A stretch of 64,000 nt of DNA from Pedobacter sp. PF22-3 (GCF_026239555.1 NZ_JAPIVP010000002.1:372001-436000); one strand, 5' to 3'; numbered from the stretch's first letter, positions 18,244-25,723 are shown. The notes: generated by a model not told the origin, from the sequence alone. Program-made: numbers and translations.

Positions 18244-18852
18244 ATGAGCGCTTATATTAACATCTACACCAATTCTTTAACAGACGATCTTATCCCAACA
18301 ATTTTAAAACGTTTAAATGAACATGAGAACGTTTTGGATATTAATTCTTCTTTTTCATTCAGAAATCCGAATGGAAACTTACCGATCGTTTTTAAATGGG
18401 ACAAACCAAGCCTTGCAATATTTAACGAAAATAATTTAAAGTTAAATTTTAGTGTCTCTCTTAAATCATTCGATTTGAAAGAGTACAAGAAAAAGCTTTT
18501 TAAAGAAAAAATCATTAAAAAGAGTATCGTACAAAAGATTCTTGGTTTATTCAAAAAGAAGAAAAGAAAGGTTGCAAAACCTGTAAAACTAAGTGTAGCG
18601 GTTGAAGCACAATTACAAAATTGCAATAAAGTATTCTCTCTAAAATACCATTCTGGAGATGTATTCGAAAATCATTTTGCAACATTAATAGGTGCAATTA
18701 TTACAGAAATAACCAATGGCATTTGTCATTTTACTCAAGAAAACGTGTGGTATGATGCTAAAGATGTACTAAGAGAATCTTTAGTTAACTTATACACGCT
18801 AGAAGAATTACCTAGCCACATCAATAAAAATGCGGTAGCAGTTGCGAGCTAA
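18244..18852 (+). CDS. Protein of unknown function
   Basis: The product has 202 residues without a signal peptide or membrane helix. The middle is very basic (KIIKKSIVQKILGLFKKKKRKVAKP, residues about 90-118) and separates an N-terminal domain (ILKRLNEHENVLDINSSFSF) from a C-terminal one (VFENHFATLIGAIITEITNG). The basic linker could bind nucleic acid or membrane. Low-GC codon use is like that of its surroundings. No family is recognised and neighbours give no clue. Confidence 0.65.
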   Translation: MSAYINIYTNSLTDDLIPTILKRLNEHENVLDINSSFSFRNPNGNLPIVFKWDKPSLAIFNENNLKLNFSVSLKSFDLKEYKKKLFKEKIIKKSIVQKILGLFKKKKRKVAKPVKLSVAVEAQLQNCNKVFSLKYHSGDVFENHFATLIGAIITEITNGICHFTQENVWYDAKDVLRESLVNLYTLEELPSHINKNAVAVAS

Positions 18853-19244
18853 AATATTAGACGAATACAATTAATCGTCATTTCGAGCGGAGCGCAGCGA
18901 AATAGAGAAATCTTTTCATTGCGCTCCATCCGAAAACCATTCAATCAAGATATCAGTTCCTACCTTAAAGTTCACATCATCAGTGAGCAATACTCCAAAC
19001 TGATCATGCTGGCCCAATCTGGCGAGGTTTCCTAAAATATCTGCCAAATCTTAAACATTTCTGGATAAAATTTGTTAAATCACTCTATAAAAGAAAACTG
19101 CAGGGCGCATATTTATTTCAATCTGAACACAACAATTACAGACGAATAACTTGCCGAAATCAGGAAATATTTTTTAATATTACGCCTGCACAAACAACGG
19201 TTTAATAATAATTTATTTATCCAACAAAGCTATTACACCACAAT
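18853..19244. other. Gap with a palindromic-element half and a gene remnant
   Basis: TCGTCATTTCGAGCGGAGCG at 18876-18895 is a half of a dispersed intergenic element. A minus-strand gene remnant follows at 18916-19050. The last 190 bp precede the carbonic anhydrase gene and show no clear TAnnTTTG box. Confidence 0.5.
18916..19050 (-). pseudogene. Fragment of a decayed protein gene
   Basis: On the minus strand a 44-codon frame, preceded by a stop and lacking a start, reads DLADILGNLARLGQHDQFGV, then LLTDDVNFKVGTDILIEWFS and ends with TGA. It has balanced amino acid composition and a plausible C-terminal domain look, unlike the random frames around it. The family is not recognised. Probably the surviving 3' end of a deleted gene. 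Confidence 0.35.
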
Positions 19245-19871
19245 ATGAATGTAGAAGAGGTTTTTAAGAACAACGAAAAATGGATCGCCGATAAACTGGC
19301 TATCAATCCTGATTACTTTACTGAACTATCAAAAGGACAGAGTCCAGAGTTTTTATATATCGGATGTTCAGACAGCCGTGTTACAGCAGAAGATTTAATG
19401 GGCATACAACCAGGTCAGGCTTTTGTACACCGTAACGTGGCCAACCTGGTAAACAACGTAGATTTAAACGTAATGACGGTTTTAAACTACGCTGTGCGCC
19501 ATTTGAAAGTGAACCATATTGTGGTTTGCGGTCACTACAACTGCGGAGGTGTTAAAGCTGCAATGCAACCTGCAGATATGGGTATACTCAATCCATGGTT
19601 AAGGAATATCCGCGACGTTTACCGCATCCATAAAGATGAGTTAAACGCCATTGAGGATGAAGGTGCACGTTACAACAGACTAGTGGAGCTGAATGTTCAG
19701 GAACAATGCGTTAACCTGTTAAAAACCGCAGCAGTGCAGGAAGCAATTACCAACCGTGGGATAACGGTTCACGGTTGGGTTTTCGATATCCACACGGGTA
19801 AATTAATCGATCTTAAAATCGATTTTGAAGCCATTTTGAAGGATATTAAGGAGATTTATAATCTTTATTAA
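19245..19871 (+). CDS. can: Beta-class carbonic anhydrase
   Basis: The product has 208 residues and interconverts CO2 and bicarbonate in the cytoplasm. Zinc ligands are C41 and the H97/C100 pair in CGHYNCGG; the D43-R45 dyad lies in CSDSRVTAEDLMG. VHRNVANLV and NYAVRHLKVNHIVVCGHYNC are family signatures. Length is standard for bacterial beta-CAs. It is monocistronic with a strong terminator downstream. Bicarbonate supply for carboxylases is the usual role. Confidence 0.95.
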   Translation: MNVEEVFKNNEKWIADKLAINPDYFTELSKGQSPEFLYIGCSDSRVTAEDLMGIQPGQAFVHRNVANLVNNVDLNVMTVLNYAVRHLKVNHIVVCGHYNCGGVKAAMQPADMGILNPWLRNIRDVYRIHKDELNAIEDEGARYNRLVELNVQEQCVNLLKTAAVQEAITNRGITVHGWVFDIHTGKLIDLKIDFEAILKDIKEIYNLY

Positions 19872-19902
19872 GTCCCAAGTCATGAGTCCCAAGTCCTAAG
19901 TA
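19870..19902. repeat. Heptamer-phased repeat, AGTCnnn type (left arm)
   Basis: Read in sevens it is AGTCCCA AGTCATG AGTCCCA AGTCCTA AGT, directly after the carbonic anhydrase stop. The opposite-strand equivalent lies beyond the hairpin at 19966-20011. Confidence 0.7.
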
Positions 19903-19915
19903 CAAATTGCATAAA

Positions 19916-19948
19916 AAACCTCGCAGGTTTTAAAAACCTGCGAGGTTT
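19916..19948. terminator. Bidirectional terminator with a 16-bp perfect stem
   Basis: AAACCTCGCAGGTTTT pairs with AAAACCTGCGAGGTTT around a single base. A- and T-runs on both sides serve the convergent carbonic anhydrase and kduD genes. Confidence 0.85.
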
Positions 19949-19965
19949 AAATACTCCTAAACATC

Positions 19966-20011
19966 GACTCCGGACTAAAGACTCCTGACTAAGGACTCCA
20001 GACTAATGACT
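19966..20011. repeat. Heptamer-phased repeat, AGTCnnn type (right arm, inverted)
   Basis: On the plus strand three 14-base units begin GACTCC (at 19966, 19980, 19994) followed by GACT. On the minus strand this is AGTCATT AGTCTGG AGTCCTT AGTCAGG AGTCTTT AGTCCGG AGTC, the same heptamer rule as at 19870-19902 but inverted. Confidence 0.75.
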
Positions 20012-20014
20012 AGC

Positions 20015-20779
20015 CTACCTTCCCATCCAACCGCCATCAACGGTCAAGATTGTTCCATGTACATAATCGCTAGCCGGTGAGGCCAGGAATATAGTCGGTC
20101 CTTTAAAATCTTCTGGTGTTCCCCATCTTCCGGCAGGTATACGGGATAATATAGAAGTGCTTCTATCCTGATCTTCGCGTAAAGCAGAAGTATTATCAGT
20201 TGCGATATATCCAGGCGCAATCGCATTTACATTTACACCCTTTGAGGCCCACTCATTTGCAAAAGCCTTGGTTAAAGAGGCAATTGCACCTTTACTGGCG
20301 GCATAACCAGGAACGGTAATACCACCCTGGAATGATAGTAATGATGCTGTGAAAATCACTTTTCCGCTTCTCCTGGCAATCATTTCTCTACCAATTTCGC
20401 GTGTTAAAATAAACGGTGCTGTTTGGTTTACCGCAATTACTTCATCCCAATATTCATCTGAATGTTCAGCAATTGGCTGACGTAAAATCGTTCCGGCGTT
20501 ATTTACCAAAATATCGATAACAGGATGATCTACTTTTACCTGGGCCGCAAAAGCCAGGGTCTTTTCGCGTTTACCAAAATCGCACTGGTAAGCATAGAAT
20601 TTTCTACCCAGCGCTAAAATTTCTTTCTCAACAGCACTACCCTGAAGTTCGAGACTTGCAGAAACACCGATAATATCGGCACCTGCTTCGGCTAAAGCCA
20701 GCGCCATAGCTTTCCCTATTCCTCTTTTACAACCCGTAACTAATGCAGTTTTACCTGCTAAATTAAATATGTCAGACAT
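20015..20779 (-). CDS. kduD: 2-dehydro-3-deoxy-D-gluconate 5-dehydrogenase (SDR family)
   Basis: The product has 254 residues and is a classical short-chain dehydrogenase: TGCKRGIG cofactor loop (residues about 16-23), NNAG (about 93), and catalytic Ser and Tyr-x-x-x-Lys in FTASLLSF and PGYAASK. It lies 85 bp downstream of kduI on the same strand, which decides among the SDRs: KduD reduces or oxidises the product of KduI to give 2-keto-3-deoxygluconate in the breakdown of unsaturated uronates from pectin or other polyuronates. NADH is the usual cofactor. No kdgK or kdgA lies nearby. Confidence 0.9.
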   Translation of the reverse strand: MSDIFNLAGKTALVTGCKRGIGKAMALALAEAGADIIGVSASLELQGSAVEKEILALGRKFYAYQCDFGKREKTLAFAAQVKVDHPVIDILVNNAGTILRQPIAEHSDEYWDEVIAVNQTAPFILTREIGREMIARRSGKVIFTASLLSFQGGITVPGYAASKGAIASLTKAFANEWASKGVNVNAIAPGYIATDNTSALREDQDRSTSILSRIPAGRWGTPEDFKGPTIFLASPASDYVHGTILTVDGGWMGR

Positions 20780-20825
20780 GATGTTTAAAATTCATTTTTT
20801 AGATCTCTCCATTCCGCTACGCTTC

Positions 20826-20843
20826 ATCCGATAGCTATCGGAT
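20826..20843. repeat. 18-bp perfect palindrome between kduI and kduD
   Basis: ATCCGATAGCTATCGGAT is a perfect dyad in the 85-bp spacer. Related words occur at 25271-25286 and 8476-8491, so it is a fragment of a dispersed element. In mRNA it could form a stem that tunes kduD expression. Confidence 0.6.
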
Positions 20844-20864
20844 CGAGATAACGGTAAGAAATTA

Positions 20865-21704
20865 TTATTTCAGTTCGGTAATGGCGCAGTGATCCATATC
20901 GCCATAATCTAAGTTTTCGCCGGCCATACCCCAGATAAAAGTATAGTTGCTTGTACCTGCTCCCGAATGGATAGACCAGTTTGGCGAAATTACCGCCTGA
21001 TCGCTCTGCATCCAGATGTGGCGGGTTTCTTGTGGCTGCCCCATAAAGTGACAAACACTCTGCCCTTTTGGAACTTCGAAATAGAAATAGGCTTCCATCC
21101 TCCTATCGTGTGTATGTGCAGGCATGGTATTCCAAACACTGCCCGATTTTAACTCGGTCATACCCATTTGCAACTGGCAGGTTGGCAAAACGCTGTTCAC
21201 CAACAACTTATTAATTATTCTATGGTTTGCTGTTTCAGGCGTACCCAACTCTACAATCTCCGCTTCGGCTTTGCTTACCTTTTTAGTAGGGTAAGTATGA
21301 TGCGCAGGGGCAGAATTGATGTATAATTTAGCGGCTTCGCCTGGTGTAGCAGATTCAAAAAACACTTCTTTTGTACCTTTACCAATGTATAAAGCTTCTT
21401 TATAATCCAGTTCGTATTTTTCGCCATCAGCAGTAACAATAGCTTTTCCGCCAACATTAATAATCCCTAGTTCCCTGCGTTCCAAAAAGTAAGTTGCTTT
21501 TAAATCATCAGGGTTTGGAAGTGCTATTTTCTGATCAACTGGCATTGCACCACCAACAATATACCTGTCAAAATGAGATAAGGTCAGGTTTACCTGATTG
21601 GCCTCAAATACGTTTTCGATCAGGAAATTTTCCCGCAAGGCAGCGGTATCCATTTGTTTAACTTCTTTAGGGCTTTGAGCGTAACGGCTTTCGAATTTAT
21701 TCAT
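20865..21704 (-). CDS. kduI: 5-keto-4-deoxyuronate isomerase
   Basis: The product has 279 residues, the standard length of KduI. It converts 5-keto-4-deoxyuronate to 3-deoxy-D-glycero-2,5-hexodiulosonate. Cupin metal ligands are visible as MPAHTHDRRMEAYFYF (two His and a Glu) and NWSIHSGAGT (His). The N-terminal RYAQSPKEVKQMDTAALRENFL is typical. It is the first gene of kduI-kduD and follows a decayed DUF2264 gene, which suggests the operon was once longer. Cytoplasmic. Confidence 0.96.
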   Translation of the reverse strand: MNKFESRYAQSPKEVKQMDTAALRENFLIENVFEANQVNLTLSHFDRYIVGGAMPVDQKIALPNPDDLKATYFLERRELGIINVGGKAIVTADGEKYELDYKEALYIGKGTKEVFFESATPGEAAKLYINSAPAHHTYPTKKVSKAEAEIVELGTPETANHRIINKLLVNSVLPTCQLQMGMTELKSGSVWNTMPAHTHDRRMEAYFYFEVPKGQSVCHFMGQPQETRHIWMQSDQAVISPNWSIHSGAGTSNYTFIWGMAGENLDYGDMDHCAITELK

Positions 21705-21757
21705 TGGTTAAAATTGAGTTTTGAGATCAGGACCTGAACTCATAACAGATCCTATGG

Positions 21758-21765
21758 CAAATATA
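21758..21765 (-). promoter_or_regulatory. TATATTTG promoter box of kduI
   Basis: A perfect TAnnTTTG box on the minus strand, ending 53 bases before the kduI ATG. A -33 element is not evident. Confidence 0.4.
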
Positions 21766-21789
21766 TTTATACGATATTTATTATTGGTA

Positions 21790-21930
21790 TTAATACTCAA
21801 CTTTATAATCCTTTTTTATGGTTTGTCCGCTCCAGGCTTTTAAACTGGTTCAGGGTACGGGTGCATCTGTCCAGAATTTATGATCGGCAGGCAGTCCTAG
21901 GGTTAAAAGCCGGGCGAAGCGAACTACGAA
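21790..21930 (-). pseudogene. C-terminal remnant of a DUF2264 gene with an in-frame stop
   Basis: Read on the minus strand, the frame gives RLLTLGLPADHKFWTDAPVP, then TGA at 21852-21850, then TSLKAWSGQTIKKDYKVEY and TAA. In DUF2264 proteins the C-terminus reads as LGLPA-H-FW then PWT-KK-WSG then D; the TGA sits exactly where the conserved Trp (TGG) of PWT belongs. Upstream the frame decays into unrelated repeat-like DNA, so only the tail survives. DUF2264 genes are found in polysaccharide loci, which agrees with the adjacent kduI-kduD. The family call is from memory of the pattern. Confidence 0.55.
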
Positions 21931-22445
21931 CAGATCAAGAAGGCAGAAAAATAAGTCTATATTTTCATTTTCGTTAAATATCTGCGTTTAATAGCTAAAG
22001 CGAGTTTTTTCCAATTATTTGGAGAGCAAATTCAGTACAATTATTCAGGTTTCGTCCCGCTTTCCGTTTTACTTCACCCGATGAAATATCGGGCTCGTGC
22101 TCACTTCAATCGGGTCTAGATGGCAGGGCAGGCATTACTATTACTGGTTAATCGCACAGCCGGCAAACATTAATGTACGCAATTTTTGCACAAACCCCTG
22201 TTCATAAACCCGGTAGTAGCGTGCATCCCGATTTAAGCACCAGTTTATGTTATATTTTGGTGTGCTTGCTTGTTTCACAGGTTTCCATCGGGATAAAGCG
22301 AATAACGGGGCTGCTGTTGCCGAAGAAATACTGAACATTCATTTTCAGCTAAAAACAATAAACTTAACTTAAGCTTTGGGATAACCTGATACAAAAACGA
22401 ATTGCCAACTCGGTAGGTTTTAATGGCTGAGTTTACCAACAACAC

Positions 22446-23273
22446 TTAACCCATACCTATTCTGCTAAGCTGTTGATCGAAATGCTTATTCATCATACGC
22501 TGATAAACCTGTTCTGCAAGCACATACAATAAATCTGCCTTTTCAAACAGGCGCAACACGTCTGGTTCACTGATCGTGTAATTGTTTTCGTAACGCACAG
22601 CCAGATAAGCCTCATCAAGCAAATGCAACAGGCTAACCTCTTCTTCCCTATCATTAAATAACTCGGAAAGTGGCTTTACATAAGGTTTAATATACAATTG
22701 ATGAACTTTAATGCGGTGTGTTTTTTTATCCTTTCCCATTACCAGAGTTTCGATGGCCCCGTACATCAGATCGAAAACCTGATGCAACATAAAAGCGCAG
22801 TATGCTAGATGTTGCTGTTTAAAATAGAATGTTGCGCCCGATAAAAATTTATTAGCCTTATCAATTCCCTGGCGATAAATGGTGCTCACATGATCTGCAA
22901 CAAGTTCCGGTGTGCCCCCGTTTAGAAAATTTCCGGAAATACTGAATAAACAATTTTGAACGGTGGTGGCATAGTAAAAAAACAAACTTCCCTGCTGTAA
23001 TGCCTGCTCCACCTCGTGTACATGAAAAACCCGGTAACTCCATTCCATTTCCCCGTTAAATACAATATTTAATACCGGCGTTAATTCGTTTAAAATACGT
23101 ACATGTTTAAACGAAACCATAATCAGCATTTCTAGTGCTGCCTTATCAGCCAAAAAGTTATTATGGAGATAAATATACTGAGCAGGTACTGCAGCCGTAA
23201 TGCCCTTTAATAAACGCACTATGCTTTCATCTTTTAGCGCATCATGACCCAGGTTTAAAGATTTACTCCGCAT
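22446..23273 (-). CDS. HEPN-like protein with degenerate N-terminal nucleotidyltransferase-like region
   Basis: The product has 275 residues from ATG 23273, chosen because AAGGGGG lies 6 bases upstream; earlier starts at 23291 or 23288 would deepen the overlap with the upstream gene. The C-terminal ~130 residues look like a HEPN domain: KANKFLSGATFYFKQQHLAYCAFMLHQVFDLMYGAIETLV, then LLHLLDEAYLAVRYENNYTI. The classic RNase motif R-x4-6-H is not clear (RIKVH has three between). The N-terminal part (YIYLHNNF, ALEMLIMVS) could be a worn nucleotidyltransferase fold. It overlaps the 388-residue gene by 11 bp, so the two are coexpressed. Confidence 0.6.
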   Translation of the reverse strand: MRSKSLNLGHDALKDESIVRLLKGITAAVPAQYIYLHNNFLADKAALEMLIMVSFKHVRILNELTPVLNIVFNGEMEWSYRVFHVHEVEQALQQGSLFFYYATTVQNCLFSISGNFLNGGTPELVADHVSTIYRQGIDKANKFLSGATFYFKQQHLAYCAFMLHQVFDLMYGAIETLVMGKDKKTHRIKVHQLYIKPYVKPLSELFNDREEEVSLLHLLDEAYLAVRYENNYTISEPDVLRLFEKADLLYVLAEQVYQRMMNKHFDQQLSRIGMG

Positions 23274-24429
23274 AATAACCCCCTTCATCATTTTCAATTA
23301 ATGCAGGAGTATTGATCATTACAAAAAAAGCTTCCATAATCATCATCATGCTTTCATACTGTTCAAACAAAAATTCCTTATCCATTAGTTTAATGCTGCT
23401 CCTGGTACTGAAAGCAGCATATAACCACTCTAATAGCCCTAAACGCAGCTGTTTAATTTTTTCGGGAATAAAAAACGACTCCACAAACAGGTAAGGATTT
23501 TCTATATGTACTGCCGCCAGCGTATTTACCTCGCACAATTCTTTGTGGTAGGTATCGCTGTTTATAAATTGCTCTTGAGCAGCGGGCAAACCTTCGGCGC
23601 CCTGATAAGTTAGTTTTTTAGCCGTGATTAAATAACCTGCGTTAAGCAGTTTTGTAAATTGGTTATAGAAGAAAAAATAATCGGCCACGTCGCTCACACA
23701 TCGCTCTTCTGCCAGGGCGGCTTTGTACCAATTTTTTAAATAAGCTTTATGCCCGCTAAGGTTATCCAGGCTAAAGAAAAATTCAATTGCTTTAAATGGA
23801 TCATTAAATAATTCCTGTTCGAAAGCCAAAGGCGATGTACTTTCGAATATGGCCATATGGTAATAGCGATCGATATTTTTAAAACTATTTCTGGTAATAA
23901 TCCTTTCGTGGATGAGCCAACAAGCCTCCAGCATTTTTTTGGTGTTTTCGTAAAACGCCGCAACATACTGGTCCCAATCCAGATCGAGGTTATTTTCCAA
24001 TGCAGCCAACAGCCATTCTTTGTAAACCAGCTTATAGGTATCTGATTGAAAAAACAGGAAAATATCAAGAAAGGTAAGTTTTGGATTTTTCATTTCACCG
24101 CTGCTTAACAGTTTCGGATAGTAATCAAGCAGTACCGTTTCGCGTTCCACACCACATTCATCAGCCCCAATCGCTTTCACAAATGCGGTATCGGTTTCAA
24201 TGTGGTTAAAAATTAAATCCGAATAATCGAAAAGCGGCACTAATTGCTCGTAAAAAACCAACAGTTTTGCGGGGTGCTTTTGTGGTGAAAAATCGAATTC
24301 GTTCTGTGGAGGGATTAACCAGTTTTTTAAAAAATTTAAATGGTAGCTTACGCCATTTGATGAAAAAAAGCTTTCAATTGCACCAATAAATGCCACAGTT
24401 TCTTTTTTAAAATTTAAGTCCCCATCCAT
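23263..24429 (-). CDS. Protein of four ~55-residue helical repeats, unknown function
   Basis: The product has 388 residues, soluble and acidic. Four units can be aligned by eye: ESFFSSNGVSYHLNFLKNWL (20), FLFFQSDTYKLVYKEWLLAA (126), EFFFSLDNLSGHKAYLKNWY (218) and ESFFIPEKIKQLRLGLLEWL (318), each followed by an acidic linker and a helix such as FYEQLVPLF, FYENTKKMLEACWLI, FYNQFTKLLNAGYLI or FEQYESMMMIMEAFFVMI. No known family is recognised. It is the first gene of the pair with the HEPN-like gene and diverges from the S24 repressor across 96 bp carrying candidate operators. Confidence 0.6.
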   Translation of the reverse strand: MDGDLNFKKETVAFIGAIESFFSSNGVSYHLNFLKNWLIPPQNEFDFSPQKHPAKLLVFYEQLVPLFDYSDLIFNHIETDTAFVKAIGADECGVERETVLLDYYPKLLSSGEMKNPKLTFLDIFLFFQSDTYKLVYKEWLLAALENNLDLDWDQYVAAFYENTKKMLEACWLIHERIITRNSFKNIDRYYHMAIFESTSPLAFEQELFNDPFKAIEFFFSLDNLSGHKAYLKNWYKAALAEERCVSDVADYFFFYNQFTKLLNAGYLITAKKLTYQGAEGLPAAQEQFINSDTYHKELCEVNTLAAVHIENPYLFVESFFIPEKIKQLRLGLLEWLYAAFSTRSSIKLMDKEFLFEQYESMMMIMEAFFVMINTPALIENDEGGYYAE

Positions 24430-24454
24430 AGTGTATATTTTTTAAATGATTATA

Positions 24455-24472
24455 TTAGCTAACGAATTTAGC
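24455..24472. promoter_or_regulatory. Candidate SOS-type operator, GCTAA-N5-TTAGC
   Basis: TTAGCTAA (24455-24462) then four bases and TTTAGC (24467-24472). The inverted arms GCTAAc/tTTAGC are separated by three bases. The same arrangement with the same spacing stands upstream of recA at 52842-52859. It lies in the divergent spacer between the repeat/HEPN pair (26 bp from its ATG) and the S24 repressor (54 bp from its ATG). Confidence 0.55.
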
Positions 24473-24480
24473 AAAATAAA

Positions 24481-24495
24481 TATAGTTAAACTATA
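24481..24495. promoter_or_regulatory. 15-bp perfect palindrome, candidate repressor operator
   Basis: TATAGTTAAACTATA is a perfect dyad about a central A, 30 bp upstream of the S24 repressor ATG. It is a plausible autoregulatory site for that HTH protein. Confidence 0.4.
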
Positions 24496-24525
24496 ATTAA
24501 TTCAAAAAACTTATCAACATCTCTT

Positions 24526-25173
24526 ATGAATGAAAATCAGCGCTTAAAAAGGTTAATGGAATTACTGCATTTTAAAACTCAAAAGGATTTTGCTGCTGCA
24601 TTGAATATTCAACAAGGTTCTTTATCAGATATTTTAAGAGAAAGGGTTAATGTATCTAATGCGATTAAAGATCGTTTGGAAATGAAATTCGACGTTAATT
24701 TAACCTGGCTGGAGGATGGAATTGGCGAACCTTTTTTCAAAAAAAAACCAGTCGTTGGCGAAAGTAGGGAGGGTGTGCCATACTTCGATATGAGCCTATC
24801 TGATGCGAAAGAGCACATGGTGGAAGAAGAACGGGCAGAATACCTGGTAAATTACCTGCCTTTTAACGATTGTACAGCCTATTTACCGGTTTATGGTGAT
24901 AGCATGTACCCGCAATATGCCGCAGGCGAAATTATAGCGATAAAAGAAATTACCAATTACGAAATTTTACAGTGGGGCGAGGCTTATGTGGTGATGACGG
25001 ATGAAGATAGTAACAGTCTGCGTACTATAAAGCTAATTTTTCAGCACACGGATGATACCAAACTAATCCTCCGTTCTTCAAATCCAAATTTTAAAGGCGA
25101 TACCGTAATCAGCAAAAAGAACATCCAGGCACTTTATATTATAAAAGGAAAAATTACCAGGAATATTATTTAG
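24526..25173 (+). CDS. HTH plus S24 peptidase (LexA/CI-like) repressor
   Basis: The product has 215 residues. An N-terminal XRE-type helix-turn-helix (about 5-62) includes FKTQKDFAAALNIQQGSLSDIL. The C-terminal S24 domain has the catalytic Ser126 in PVYGDSMYPQYAAGEIIAIK and a candidate Lys169 in RTIKLIF. Such proteins repress their targets and may self-cleave when activated by RecA filaments. A clear Ala-Gly cleavage pair in the linker is not seen, so cleavage is uncertain. It diverges from the repeat/HEPN pair, and the shared operator-like motif with recA suggests a damage-response regulator. Confidence 0.85.
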   Translation: MNENQRLKRLMELLHFKTQKDFAAALNIQQGSLSDILRERVNVSNAIKDRLEMKFDVNLTWLEDGIGEPFFKKKPVVGESREGVPYFDMSLSDAKEHMVEEERAEYLVNYLPFNDCTAYLPVYGDSMYPQYAAGEIIAIKEITNYEILQWGEAYVVMTDEDSNSLRTIKLIFQHTDDTKLILRSSNPNFKGDTVISKKNIQALYIIKGKITRNII

Positions 25174-25263
25174 GCAAAGCAGTTTTCGGTTCGAGTCTGT
25201 ATTATAAATTGTCATTTCGAATAAATGACAGGAGTTTTTTTGGTGCGATAGGTTGCGTATGAG

Positions 25264-25396
25264 TCGTCATCAGATAGCTATCGGATGCGAGAAGGCTCTT
25301 TCAGCCGACAGCCTGCCCCGATTTTCGGGGAAGCAATCTTACAACTATCGCTAGTAGGGAGCGCTTTAAGATTGCTTCGTGCCTCGCAATGACGAC
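25264..25396. repeat. Palindromic intergenic element, copy a
   Basis: It begins GTCGTCATCAGATAGCTATC, includes GCGAGAAGGCTCTTTCAGCC and GAAGCAATCTT, and ends AAGATTGCTTCGTGCCTCGC then AATGACGAC, so its two ends are inverted copies. Related copies lie at 25484-25583 and 8478-8630. Confidence 0.75.
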
Positions 25397-25483
25397 TTTC
25401 TTTAGTATCTGTCAATAGGGATAATTTATTGCATAAAATGAATCTTAACGAGAGGGCTTTTAGTGCTATGTGGCGGAGAAGGA

Positions 25484-25583
25484 ATCGTCATTGCGAGAAG
25501 GCTTTTTCAGCCGACGAAGCAATCTCTCTAGCAAGGAGCAATAGCATGAAAGATTGCTTCGTCGTTCCTCCTCGCAATGACGA
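25484..25583. repeat. Palindromic intergenic element, copy b (best preserved)
   Basis: Termini ATCGTCATTGCGAG and CTCGCAATGACGAT are perfect inverted repeats. Inner parts GACGAAGCAATCT and AGATTGCTTCGTCG also pair, giving a ~100-bp hairpin-capable element. An apparent 64-codon frame across it is a by-product. Confidence 0.85.
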
Positions 25584-25723
25584 TTTTTATAAGAACCATA
25601 TATTCGTTTGCAACGATGGCTAGTGAGATTTGCATTTCGAACGCAATAAACAATCTTCGGAAATCAATCGCACAGTTTATTGAACAGACTTAGAGATAAA
25701 ACACACGCTCAGAACTCCAAACT

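Larger units (their letters stand above)
21705..22445. other. Decayed intergenic region upstream of kduI
   Basis: This 741-bp gap contains the kduI promoter, the DUF2264 remnant, and repeat debris such as the dyad CCCGATgaaATATCGGG near 22078-22094 and GTCCCGCTTTCCG, similar in style to the repeats at 33054-34407 and 48500-48550. No intact gene. Confidence 0.5.

Noticed and set aside
22141..22338. 65-codon minus-strand frame in the decayed gap
   Set aside because: No recognisable protein features, and the region is repeat debris.
25429..25623. 64-codon plus-strand frame
   Set aside because: It runs through the palindromic element at 25484-25583, so its codons are set by the repeat; no start context or family.
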